From contig NZ_JAPVBJ010000008.1 in assembly GCF_026967985.1 (NCBI RefSeq), positions 186,001-250,000 of the forward strand: a stretch of DNA of 64,000 nt, given 5' to 3'. This DNA is from Modestobacter sp. VKM Ac-2984 (GTDB lineage Bacteria > Actinomycetota > Actinomycetes > Mycobacteriales > Geodermatophilaceae). Below are positions 32,623-40,164 of the stretch, piece after piece (the first letter of the stretch is position 1; each line of letters begins with the position of its first letter). Position numbers and translations under genes: made by a program. The notes beneath the pieces were generated by a model. That model saw only the letters and a list, made by a program, of their open reading frames with translations. It had not been told where the DNA came from and did not search any database.

Positions 32623-33080
32623 GTCGTCTCCTCCCTGCTCGTCTCGTCCTCGTTGGCTCTGCTGGTGCTGTGCTGGCGGGTGACCAGGTCGTCGACCACG
32701 CGTTCCTCGGCGGCGTCGGCCGCCGCCTGCAGGGCCGCCACGTGCCGCTCGCGCAGGCGCTCGAGGCCCTTGGTGCGCTGGGCCGCGGCGGTCCACCGGG
32801 CGCGGACCAGTTCGGCCTGCTCGGCGTGTGCGACGGCCAGTGACCGTGCAGCAGACACATCGGCAGCCGCGGCGGCCGATGCCACCATCGCGGCGATGAA
32901 CGCCGAGCCGGTGGGGTGTCCGGGCAGCGCGCGCTCGGTCAGCGCGGCGGCGTCCCGCTCGGCGCGCTCGGCGGCCTCGGTCGCCTCGCGGGCGGCCTGG
33001 GCCGACGCGAGGGCGGCGGCCCGCTCCTCGGTCCGGCGCAGCTTCAGCACCGGCTCCAGCCGGAAGGCCGGCTGCTTCAC
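32610..33080 (-). CDS. fliJ: Flagellar export protein FliJ
   Basis: A 156-residue predicted coiled-coil protein, rich in Ala, Glu and Arg with heptad-like spacing throughout ([42 protein letters not shown] in consecutive blocks). FliJ is the central stalk that links the FliI ATPase to FlhA. It begins 10 bp after fliI with GTG. Sequence conservation in this family is low, so the call rests on size, coiled coil and position between fliI and fliK. Confidence 0.85.
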   Translation of the reverse strand: MKQPAFRLEPVLKLRRTEERAAALASAQAAREATEAAERAERDAAALTERALPGHPTGSAFIAAMVASAAAAADVSAARSLAVAHAEQAELVRARWTAAAQRTKGLERLRERHVAALQAAADAAEERVVDDLVTRQHSTSRANEDETSREETTWTD

Positions 33081-33090
33081 CGCAGCTCGC

Positions 33091-34419
33091 TCACGCCGTG
33101 GTGGCGATCGCGTGCAGTCGGGCGAACGCCTCGGGCGTCGAGGTCGGGTCGTCCACGGTCTGCCGCAGGAAGGCGTCGATCTGCGGCACCAGTCGGCGGG
33201 CCCGGTCCACGAGCGGGTCCGAGCCGGTCTGGTAGGCGCCGATCTCGATCAGCTCCCGCACGTCGCGCAGCGCGGCCATCATCCGGCGGACCTCCCGGGC
33301 GTCGGTCATCTGCGGCGACGGGACGATGGTGGTGGCGACCCGGGAGATCGACTCCAGCACGTCGATCGCCGGGAAGTGCCCGGCGGTGGCGAGCTTGCGG
33401 GTGAGGACCACGTGGCCGTCCAGGATCGACCGGGCGGTGTCGGCGATCGGCTCGTTGTGGTCGTCGCCCTCCACCAGCACGGTGTAGAGGCCGGTGATCG
33501 AGCCGGTGGTGGAGGTGCCCGCCTTCTCCAGCAGCTTGGGCATCATCGCGAAGACGCTGGGCGGGTAGCCCCGGGTGGCCGGCGGTTCGCCGGCGGAGAG
33601 GCCCACCTCGCGCTGGGCCATCGCCGTGCGGGTGATCGAGTCCATCATCAGCAGCACGTCGCGGCCCTGGTCGCGGAACCCCTCGGCGATCCGGGTGGCG
33701 ACGAAGGCGGCCTTCAGCCGCACCAGCGGCGGCTCGTCGGAGGTGGCGACGACGACGACGGTGTTCGCCATCCCCTCGGGGCCGAGGTCCTCCTCCAGGA
33801 ACTCGCGGACCTCCCGGCCACGCTCGCCGATCAGCCCGATGACGCGCACGTCGGCGTCGGTGCCCCGGGTGATCTGGCTCATCAGCGTCGACTTGCCGAC
33901 GCCGGAGCCGGCGAAGATGCCCAGCCGCTGGCCCCTGCCGACCGGGACGAGGGTGTCCAGGGCCCGGACGCCGGTGGTGAGCTGCCGGTTGACCCGGGCC
34001 CGGGTGAGCGCGTTGGGGGTCTGGCTGGTGAGGTCGACGTACCGGGTCGAGCCGCCCAGCGGGGGGCCGCCGTCCATCGGCCGGCCGAGCCCGTCGAGCA
34101 CCCGGCCGAGCAACGCCTCGCCGACCGGCACCTGCAGGGGCATGCCGGTGGCCCGCACCCGCGCGCCGGAGCGGACGCCGGAGAGGTCGCCCAACGGCAT
34201 GCAGGTCAGCCGGTCCCGCTGGACGGCGACCACCTCGGCCAGCAGCGGCTGGGGGCCGGTGCGGACCTCGACCAGGTCGCCGACGGCCGCCGAGACGCCC
34301 TCGACGGAGAGGGTGAGGCCCATCGCGCCGGTGACGATGCCGGTGAGCTGGGGGCGGGCGGCAGCCCGGGCTCGATCGATCAAGTCGCTGCTGTCCAGCG
34401 CGTCGACGGCGGCCCTCAC
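33091..34419 (-). CDS. fliI: Flagellum-specific ATPase FliI
   Basis: A 442-residue ATPase related to F1-beta. Walker A is AGSGVGKSTLMSQI (about residue 168), then GLIGERGREVREFLEE, Walker B LLMMDSITRTAMAQREVGL, and the DCCD-region-like GSITGLYTVLVEGDDHNEPIADTARSILDGHVVL in two blocks. The GTG at 34419 overlaps the fliH stop. It powers early export steps with FliH and FliJ. Confidence 0.97.
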   Translation of the reverse strand: MRAAVDALDSSDLIDRARAAARPQLTGIVTGAMGLTLSVEGVSAAVGDLVEVRTGPQPLLAEVVAVQRDRLTCMPLGDLSGVRSGARVRATGMPLQVPVGEALLGRVLDGLGRPMDGGPPLGGSTRYVDLTSQTPNALTRARVNRQLTTGVRALDTLVPVGRGQRLGIFAGSGVGKSTLMSQITRGTDADVRVIGLIGERGREVREFLEEDLGPEGMANTVVVVATSDEPPLVRLKAAFVATRIAEGFRDQGRDVLLMMDSITRTAMAQREVGLSAGEPPATRGYPPSVFAMMPKLLEKAGTSTTGSITGLYTVLVEGDDHNEPIADTARSILDGHVVLTRKLATAGHFPAIDVLESISRVATTIVPSPQMTDAREVRRMMAALRDVRELIEIGAYQTGSDPLVDRARRLVPQIDAFLRQTVDDPTSTPEAFARLHAIATTA

Positions 34420-35273
34420 GAGCGGAGCACCTCGCGGACGCGGTCCAGCGCCGCGCTCAGCTGGGCGTCGACCCGCTGGGTGCCGGCCTCGGCCACCGCG
34501 CCGGCCCGCTCGACGTCGGCGTCGCCGCGGACGGTGACCGACGCCGGCAGCTGGGCCAGCGCCTCGGCCGGCACCTCGGCGAGGTCGTCGGGGTGCAGCC
34601 GGACGACGACCGGCACGTCGTCGGGGCACAGGGTCAGGGCCCGGCGCAATGCGTCCAGGCCGGGCTCCGCCGCCATGGCCAGCTCCCGGCCGAACAGGTC
34701 GCCGACCAGGATGACGACGGCGTCCAGGATGCTGTCCCGCAGCTCGTCGACCACCGGCGCGGCGGTCCCGTCCAGCCGCTCGACGGCGGCGCCCATGGCC
34801 GCGGTGGCCGAGGCGAGCCGGCGCTCCCAGCGGGCCTGCACCTCCAGGAGACGCTCCTCGGCGGCCTGCTCGGCGGCGCGGACGACCTGCTCGGCGGCGA
34901 CGAGGCCCTCGGCGTGGCCGGCGGTCCAGCCCTCCCGGCGGGCCTCCTCCCGCAGTCGGGCCAGCTGCTCGGCGTAGACCTCGCCCAGCCGGAGCCCGAC
35001 CCGGGCGGTGGCGGCCTGGTCGCTGTGCGCCGCCGTGGGGTGCTCGGCGACCGGGGGGACGACGGAGGGCGCCCGGGGTGCCCGCGGCGGGGGGACCGGC
35101 GCGGCCGGGGCCGGTGCGACGGCGTCCTGCGCGGCCGGGCGCACCGCCGACGGCCGGCCCCACACCGGCGCACCCTGCGGTGCACGCTGGTAGGGGACGG
35201 CGCCGGCCGCCGGTGCCCCGCGCAGCAGCAGGGTCTCGCGTCCGCTGCCGTCAGGCGACGAAGTCATCCTCAC
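34416..35273 (-). CDS. fliH: Flagellar assembly protein FliH
   Basis: A 285-residue regulator of FliI. The first 90 residues are Pro/Ala-rich; from about 100 the protein is helical with GWTAGHAEGLVAAEQVVRAAEQAAEERLLEV, then the C-terminal FliH/V-ATPase E-subunit-like domain (AVVILVGDLFGRELA, VRLHPDDLAEV). It overlaps fliG by 23 bp; an ATG at 35267 is an alternative start and neither start has a well-spaced ribosome site, which suggests coupling. Confidence 0.9.
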   Translation of the reverse strand: MRMTSSPDGSGRETLLLRGAPAAGAVPYQRAPQGAPVWGRPSAVRPAAQDAVAPAPAAPVPPPRAPRAPSVVPPVAEHPTAAHSDQAATARVGLRLGEVYAEQLARLREEARREGWTAGHAEGLVAAEQVVRAAEQAAEERLLEVQARWERRLASATAAMGAAVERLDGTAAPVVDELRDSILDAVVILVGDLFGRELAMAAEPGLDALRRALTLCPDDVPVVVRLHPDDLAEVPAEALAQLPASVTVRGDADVERAGAVAEAGTQRVDAQLSAALDRVREVLRS

Positions 35274-36327
35274 CGCCCCGCGAGATGGTCAGCGCACCCT
35301 GCTCCTCGAGGGTGCGGATGACCGCGACGATCTTGGCCTGGGCCTCCTCGACGGTCCGGGTGCGGACCGGGCCGAGCAGCTCGATCTCCTCGAGCAGGTT
35401 CTCCCCGGCGCGCTCGGAGAGGTTGCGGACCACCTTGTCCCGGACGTCGGGCTTGACGCCCTTGAGTGCGGTGGCCAGGTCGTTGGCCTCGACGTCGCGC
35501 AGCACCAGCTGCAGCGACCGGTCGTCGATGGTGACGATGTCCTCGAAGACGAACATCTGCGAGCGGATCCGCTCGGCCAGCTCCGGGTCGCTGTTCTCCA
35601 GCCACTCCAGGATCGAGCGCTCGGTGGGCCGGGAGGAGCGGTTGATGATCTCCACCAGCGTCTCGACGCCACCGACGGTCGCCATGTCCTGGTAGGCCAG
35701 CAGCGAGCCCATCCGGCGGCCGAGCTCCTCTTCGACCATCCGGACCATCTCCGGGGCGGTGCGGTCCATCATCGCGATCCGGTAGGCGACGTCGGCCTGC
35801 TGGTCCGGCGGGAACCCCGACAGCACCTCGGCCGACTGCGGTGCCGGCAGGTGCGCCAGCACCAGCGCGACGACCTGCGGGTGCTCGTCCTTGAGGAAGG
35901 TGACCAGCTGCCGGACGTCGCTGTTGCGCAGCGAGGCGAAGGGCAGCTCGGTGTAGACGACGTTGAGCCGGGAGAGGATGCCGTCGGCCTTCTCCTCGCC
36001 CAGCCCGGCGGCGAGCACCTCGCGGGCGAACTCGATGCCACCGGTGCCGACGAAGCGACGGGCCTGCATGAGCGAGTGGAACTCGCCGAGCACCTCGTCG
36101 ACGTCCCTGCCGTCGACCCGCTGCAGCGCCATGAGCTCGCTGGTCAGCTGTTCGACCTCCGAGGGGCGCAGCTGGGCGAGGACGGCGCCGGCCTCCTCCT
36201 TGGTCAGCTGGGCCAGGAACACCGCTGCCTTGCGCAGGCCCGGCAGCTCCTTGCGGGGCTTGGCGAGCTGCGCGGACGGCGCCGTCGCCGGCACCCCGAC
36301 GAGCTGTTCGACGCTGGCGATGCTCAC
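35251..36327 (-). CDS. fliG: Flagellar motor switch protein FliG
   Basis: A 358-residue rotor protein. N-terminal, middle and C-terminal armadillo-like domains are all present: LRKAAVFLAQLTKEEAGAVLAQL, then the EHPQ motif in LKDEHPQVVALVLAHL, and the torque-generating C-terminal region SQMFVFEDIVTIDDRSLQLVLRDVEANDLATALKG, with its charged residues, in consecutive blocks. Length is normal. A hairpin lies in the 136-bp gap between fliF and fliG. Confidence 0.97.
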   Translation of the reverse strand: MSIASVEQLVGVPATAPSAQLAKPRKELPGLRKAAVFLAQLTKEEAGAVLAQLRPSEVEQLTSELMALQRVDGRDVDEVLGEFHSLMQARRFVGTGGIEFAREVLAAGLGEEKADGILSRLNVVYTELPFASLRNSDVRQLVTFLKDEHPQVVALVLAHLPAPQSAEVLSGFPPDQQADVAYRIAMMDRTAPEMVRMVEEELGRRMGSLLAYQDMATVGGVETLVEIINRSSRPTERSILEWLENSDPELAERIRSQMFVFEDIVTIDDRSLQLVLRDVEANDLATALKGVKPDVRDKVVRNLSERAGENLLEEIELLGPVRTRTVEEAQAKIVAVIRTLEEQGALTISRGGEDDFVA

Positions 36328-36405
36328 TGCTCAACTCCCTTCGCGATGCTCACGGCAGTCCTCTTGTCCTGGGACGCCACCGGCGCCCACCTCCTGCATC
36401 GGCAG

Positions 36406-36455
36406 TCCGGGGCCCCACCCGGCAGGGCGGCTGCCCCACCGGGGGAGGCCCCGGA
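36406..36455 (-). terminator. Stem-loop in the fliF-fliG gap
   Basis: TCCGGGGCC (36406-36414) and GGCCCCGGA (36447-36455) pair around a loop that itself contains CCCACC/GGTGGG-like complementarity. It starts 9 bp after the fliF stop. No T-tract is present, so partial attenuation is as likely as full termination. Confidence 0.5.
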
Positions 36456-36463
36456 CCGTGCGC

Positions 36464-38017
36464 TCACTTGGCGTCGGCGAACCAGCCGCGCAGCATCGTG
36501 GCGACCTCGTCGGGACGGTCGCTGACCATCTCCGAGATCTCGCCGCGCACCCGCTCGCGCTGCTGGGCCTCCAGCAGCGCCGTCCGGTCGTCGAGGGCCG
36601 GGTCCCGGACGCTCTCGACCTGGATGCGCTCCTCGGTCTCCTCGTCCTCGTACTCCTCGTACTCCTCGCGGTTGCGCCGCGAGCGCAGCCACACGATGAG
36701 CACCAGCAGGGCGATGCCGAGGGCGATGCCGCCGGTCTTGATCATCGACCACATCTGGGCGGTCTTCTCCGCCTCCTCGGCGGCCGCCAGGTCGGCGGCA
36801 GCGCGGTCGGCGGCGGTCTGGTCGAAGGCCATCGCGGCGACCGTGATGGCGTCCCCGCGGGCGACGTCCAGGCCGACCGCGTTGCCGATCAGGTCCTGGA
36901 CCTGGGCCTGGTTCAGCGCACCGGCCGCGGCCTGGTCCATCACCACCGAGACGGTCAGCCGCTCGACGGCACCGGGTGCCCCGGCGACGGTCTCCACGGT
37001 CTTGTCGACGGCGTTGTTGCGGGTGGCCGTCTCCTTGTCGTAGGCGGACTCGCCGTTGCCGTTGACCCCGAGGTCCTCCGCGCCCAGCACCCCGCCGACG
37101 GCCGCGCCGGTGCCGGTGAAGCTCTCGACGGTCGTGCTCTCCGACAGCGCCGGGGTGTCGGCGTTGTAGTCGTAGCTCTCGATCGTGGTGTCGCGCTTGG
37201 AGAAGTCCAGGTCGGCGCGGACGGAGACGACGGAGTTGCCCGGGCCGGTGACCCGGTCGAGGATCTGTTGGGCGTTGGCCGCCAGCCGGCCCTCGAACGC
37301 CTGCTCCATCTGCGACTGCGCGTCACCCGCGGCGGAGGAGGCGCCCTCCCCGGCGGCGGAGAGGACCGCGCCGGTGGAGTCGGCGACCGTGACGTCGGCC
37401 GGGTCCATCTTCTGGATGCTCGAGGAGACCAGGTGGGTGACCGCCTGTACCTGCTCACCGGAGAGGCTGGTGCCGGGAGCGAGGTCGAGCAGGACCGACG
37501 CGGTCGGCTTGCCCTCCTCGGTGGCGAAGACGTCGTCCTTGGGCAGCGCGACGTGCACCACGGCCGACCGGACACCGTCCAGCGCCTTGAGCGTGGTGGC
37601 GAGCTCGCCCTCCAGCGCACGCTGGTAGGAGACCTGCTGCTGGAACTCGCTGGTGGTGATGCCCTGCTCGTCCAGCAGGGAGTAGCCGGTCTCGTCGCCG
37701 GCGGGCAGGCCCTGGCCGCTCATCGCCAGGCGCAGGTCGTAGACCTTCTCCTTGGCCACCATGATCGTCTGGCCGCCGTCGGTGAGCTCGTAGGCGGCTC
37801 CCTGGGCGTTGAGCTCCTCCACGATCGCCGAGGCGTCGGTGGAGGCCAGGTTGCTGAACAGCGGCGACAGCGTGGGCGCGGTGACCCACCGGGTGAAGAA
37901 GAAGCCGCCGAGGAGCAGCCCGGCCAGCAGCAGACCGATGACGATCTTCTGGCCGGCGCTGATCGTCGCCAGCAGCGTGCGGACCCGGTCCATCGGTCCG
38001 GCGAGCGCGGCGGGCAT
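36464..38017 (-). CDS. fliF: Flagellar MS-ring protein FliF
   Basis: A 517-residue MS-ring subunit with membrane segments at about residues 23-45 and 425-445 flanking the periplasmic-type ring-building motifs: LYSPLF-like PLFSNLASTDASAIVEELNAQGAAYEL, SVVVHVALPKDDVFATEE and VTGPGNSVVSVRADLDFS. The cytoplasmic tail (RIQVESVRDPALDDRTALLE...EVATMLRGWFAD) is the FliG-binding end. The ATG is adjacent to the fliE stop. Confidence 0.97.
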   Translation of the reverse strand: MPAALAGPMDRVRTLLATISAGQKIVIGLLLAGLLLGGFFFTRWVTAPTLSPLFSNLASTDASAIVEELNAQGAAYELTDGGQTIMVAKEKVYDLRLAMSGQGLPAGDETGYSLLDEQGITTSEFQQQVSYQRALEGELATTLKALDGVRSAVVHVALPKDDVFATEEGKPTASVLLDLAPGTSLSGEQVQAVTHLVSSSIQKMDPADVTVADSTGAVLSAAGEGASSAAGDAQSQMEQAFEGRLAANAQQILDRVTGPGNSVVSVRADLDFSKRDTTIESYDYNADTPALSESTTVESFTGTGAAVGGVLGAEDLGVNGNGESAYDKETATRNNAVDKTVETVAGAPGAVERLTVSVVMDQAAAGALNQAQVQDLIGNAVGLDVARGDAITVAAMAFDQTAADRAAADLAAAEEAEKTAQMWSMIKTGGIALGIALLVLIVWLRSRRNREEYEEYEDEETEERIQVESVRDPALDDRTALLEAQQRERVRGEISEMVSDRPDEVATMLRGWFADAK

Positions 38018-38343
38018 CAGATCTGCATCCGCATGATCTCGGTGAAGGCAGCGACCGCCGAGTTCTTCAGCGTCACCACGGTGTCGGTGGCGAGCCGGGC
38101 CTCAGTGCTGGCGATCATGTAGTCGTGGGCGTCCTGCAGGTCGCCGGTCGCGGCCTGCAGCGCGAGTGCGTCCGCGTTGCCCTGCACGGCGTTCAGCGAG
38201 TCGATCGAGCCGGTGAGGACGGCGGCGAAGCCACCGTCCCCGGACACGGAGCGCGGAGCAGCGGCGTTGGCCGCCCCGGCGACCCCGGTGACGTCGGTGA
38301 TGCCGGGCATGCCGATGGAGATGCCTGCGATGGGCGAGGTCAT
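38017..38343 (-). CDS. fliE: Hook-basal body complex protein FliE
   Basis: A 108-residue rod-adapter protein. The conserved C-terminal helix is present: QGNADALALQAATGDLQDAHDYMIASTEARLATDTVVTLKNSAVAAFTEIMRMQI, ending at the usual last residues. FliE connects the MS ring to the rod. It starts with ATG 2 bp after flgC and shares a base with the fliF start. Confidence 0.95.
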   Translation of the reverse strand: MTSPIAGISIGMPGITDVTGVAGAANAAAPRSVSGDGGFAAVLTGSIDSLNAVQGNADALALQAATGDLQDAHDYMIASTEARLATDTVVTLKNSAVAAFTEIMRMQI

Positions 38344-38345
38344 GG

Positions 38346-38750
38346 TCAGCCCTTCCCGAGCTGGAGAGCCTGCTGGTAGGCCTCGGTGGCGCTCCTGATG
38401 GTGGCCAGGTTGGCCTGGTAGCCACGCTGGGCCATCAGCAGCTGGGTCATCTGGTCGCCGAGGTCGATGTCCGGGTAGCGGACGTAGCCCTCGTCGTCGG
38501 CCAGGGGGTTGCTCGGCTCGTAGACCATCCGGCCCTCGGCGCTGCCGAGCTCGGTGCCGGCGACGCGCACGCCGCCCTGCCCGGAGCCGTACTGGACCGC
38601 CTCGGCGACGACCATCCGCTCCTGGAAGGCGGCCTCGCCCGGTGCGTTGACCGTGTTGATGTTGGCCATGTTGTCCGCGACGGCGTCCATCCACTTGCGG
38701 TGGACGAACAACGACGAGCCGCCGATCCGCAGCGTGTCGAAGACCGCCAT
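38346..38750 (-). CDS. flgC: Flagellar basal-body rod protein FlgC
   Basis: A 134-residue proximal rod protein with the N-terminal motif FVHRKWMDAVADNMANINT and the C-terminal motif LLMAQRGYQANLATIRSATEAYQQAL. The conserved NPLADDEGYVRYPDIDLGDQM segment identifies FlgC. The ATG at 38750 overlaps the flgB stop (TGATG); a GTG one codon earlier is possible. Confidence 0.95.
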   Translation of the reverse strand: MAVFDTLRIGGSSLFVHRKWMDAVADNMANINTVNAPGEAAFQERMVVAEAVQYGSGQGGVRVAGTELGSAEGRMVYEPSNPLADDEGYVRYPDIDLGDQMTQLLMAQRGYQANLATIRSATEAYQQALQLGKG

Positions 38751-39097
38751 CACTGCGTCCGCAGGGCGGAGCGCAGCAGGGCGTACTTGCCGTCCAGGGC
38801 GCTGATCGACAGCTGGTAGCGCAAGCCGGTCTCGGTGGCGATGACCGTCTCGGTGTCCAGGTTGACGTTGTTCCCGTCGGTCCGGGTCGGGTCGAGGGAG
38901 CGGGTCACCGAGCTGCGGCCGACCGCGGGCGTCTCGCCGCCGGCGAGCGCGCTCTGCAGCGTCGACTCGAAGTCGACGCGGCCGGCCAGGAAGCCCGGCG
39001 TCTGGACGTTGGCGATGTTGTCGGCGGTCACCCGCTGGCGCTGCTGCAGTCCGGTGAGGGACGCGTGCAGCGCCGTCATGGTCGAGTCGGTGATCAC
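38750..39097 (-). CDS. flgB: Flagellar basal-body rod protein FlgB
   Basis: A 115-residue rod protein; the motif TGLQQRQRVTADNIANVQTPGF is the FlgB signature. The GTG at 39097 (VITDSTMTALHASL) gives the usual N-terminal length; the frame continues further upstream but into unlike sequence. It is the first gene of a long operon running to flgE. A sigma-28-like promoter lies at 39225-39252, which leaves a leader of about 120 nt that contains two ACGGA motifs. Confidence 0.92.
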   Translation of the reverse strand: MITDSTMTALHASLTGLQQRQRVTADNIANVQTPGFLAGRVDFESTLQSALAGGETPAVGRSSVTRSLDPTRTDGNNVNLDTETVIATETGLRYQLSISALDGKYALLRSALRTQ

Positions 39098-39224
39098 CGG
39101 ACGCCCAGCAGGGAGCGACGGAGCACGAGGTACCTCCGGGTACGGCGGGAGGCGCTCACAGGGGAACCTGGGAGCGAGGGGGCCGCCGATCCGTGGCGAA
39201 GTTGGTGCGTTCCGTGCCCTTGAG

Positions 39225-39252
39225 TCATCGGCAGCGGCAGCAGCTGTCATGA
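39225..39252 (-). promoter_or_regulatory. Sigma-28-like promoter of the flgB operon
   Basis: On the minus strand TCAT (39252-39249), 16 bp, then GCCGATGA (39232-39225). The -10 element matches GCCGATAA at seven of eight bases and the spacer equals that of five other sites in this cluster. It lies in the 265-bp gap between the fliT-like gene and flgB, downstream of the terminator. Confidence 0.6.
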
Positions 39253-39295
39253 CCCCTTGCACCCGATCGGGCACGTGCAGTCACACAACGCACAC

Positions 39296-39335
39296 GTCCC
39301 CCGGGGCCAAAGTCGCGCTTTTGGCCCCGGGGGAC
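39296..39335 (-). terminator. Terminator after the fliD-fliS-fliT-like operon
   Basis: GTCCCCCGGGGCCAAA (39296-39311) and TTTGGCCCCGGGGGAC (39320-39335) form a perfect 16-bp stem around an 8-nt loop. It begins 27 bp after the stop of the fliT-like gene and upstream of the flgB promoter, so it separates two operons. Confidence 0.8.
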
Positions 39336-39362
39336 GGGGGAGTGCAGGGGTGGCGCGTGGGG

Positions 39363-39740
39363 TCAGAGCACCCGGTCGATGAAGGAGGCGACCGGGCGGG
39401 TGGGTGCGTAGGACATCCGGGCGGCGACGTCCCGCTGCTTCTGCGACTGGGTGATCCGTTCGACCAGCGCCTCGGCGACCGCCAGCTGGTGCTGCAGCAG
39501 TCGGGCGGCGCGCTCCCGCAGGTCGTCGGGCAGCGGGCCCAGGTTGCTCGGCGGGATCCAGTCGGTGGACCGGCGGCCCCAGGCCGCGATCTCCTCGGCC
39601 CGGCCACGGGCCAGGGTCTCCTCGGCCTCGTACACGTCGCCCTCGAGGGCGTCGAGCACCGCCGGCCAGTTCCGCGCCCCGCCGCCCAGGGCGGGGACGT
39701 CCCCGACCCGGTTGCGCCCGGCGGGTGGGCCGCCTGTCAT
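39363..39740 (-). CDS. Putative flagellar chaperone in the FliT position
   Basis: A 125-residue, mostly helical protein with LRERAARLLQHQLAVAEALVERITQSQKQRDVAARM as its core in consecutive blocks and no membrane segment. It overlaps fliS by 4 bp and is the last gene before a strong terminator. In other bacteria the gene after fliS is often fliT, a FliD chaperone with similar size and helix content. Sequence identity to FliT is not obvious, so the function is inferred from place and form. Confidence 0.6.
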   Translation of the reverse strand: MTGGPPAGRNRVGDVPALGGGARNWPAVLDALEGDVYEAEETLARGRAEEIAAWGRRSTDWIPPSNLGPLPDDLRERAARLLQHQLAVAEALVERITQSQKQRDVAARMSYAPTRPVASFIDRVL

Positions 39741-40123
39741 GCGGGAGCCGCTGCGAGGGAGGCCGCGGCCTCCCGCCAGGCGTCGCGCAGCGGCTCTACG
39801 ATCTTGCGGCAGTCGGCGACCCGGCGCAGGTCACCCTTGACGATCGCGGAGCCGAGCTCGGTGATCAGCCAGTTGTAGAGGGCGGCCAGCCGGGGAGCGC
39901 CGTCCCAGGCGTCGATCTGGAGGCTCTCCAGCAGGCCGAAGACGACGTCCTGGGCGTGCTGCAGCTGCTCGGTCGCCGTCTCGCGGTCGCCCGCGGTCAG
40001 GGCGGCGTGGCCGCGCTCGAGGTCCAGCGCGAGGCGGTCGTAGAGCATGACCAGCAGTCGCTGCGGGGAGGCGGTCGTGACCGTGTCACCAAGGTAACGG
40101 GCGCGGAGGGAAGCGGTGCTCAT
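39737..40123 (-). CDS. fliS: Flagellin-specific chaperone FliS
   Basis: A 128-residue helical chaperone that keeps flagellin unpolymerised in the cytosol. The FliS signature is clear: MSTASLRARYLGDTVTTASPQRLLVMLYDRLALDLERG in blocks, followed by LQHAQDVVFGLLESLQ and a C-terminal helix. It follows fliD by 41 bp and is coupled to the next gene by a 4-bp overlap. Confidence 0.95.
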   Translation of the reverse strand: MSTASLRARYLGDTVTTASPQRLLVMLYDRLALDLERGHAALTAGDRETATEQLQHAQDVVFGLLESLQIDAWDGAPRLAALYNWLITELGSAIVKGDLRRVADCRKIVEPLRDAWREAAASLAAAPA

Positions 40124-40164
40124 CGGTTCGGGGCTCCAGGGGAAGACGCGGCAGCGGGTCAGGA

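Noticed and set aside
31576-34977. A 1133-codon open frame on the plus strand
   Set aside because: It is antisense to the NlpC/SLT, fliJ, fliI and fliH genes, which have clear motifs; no motif is seen in this frame.
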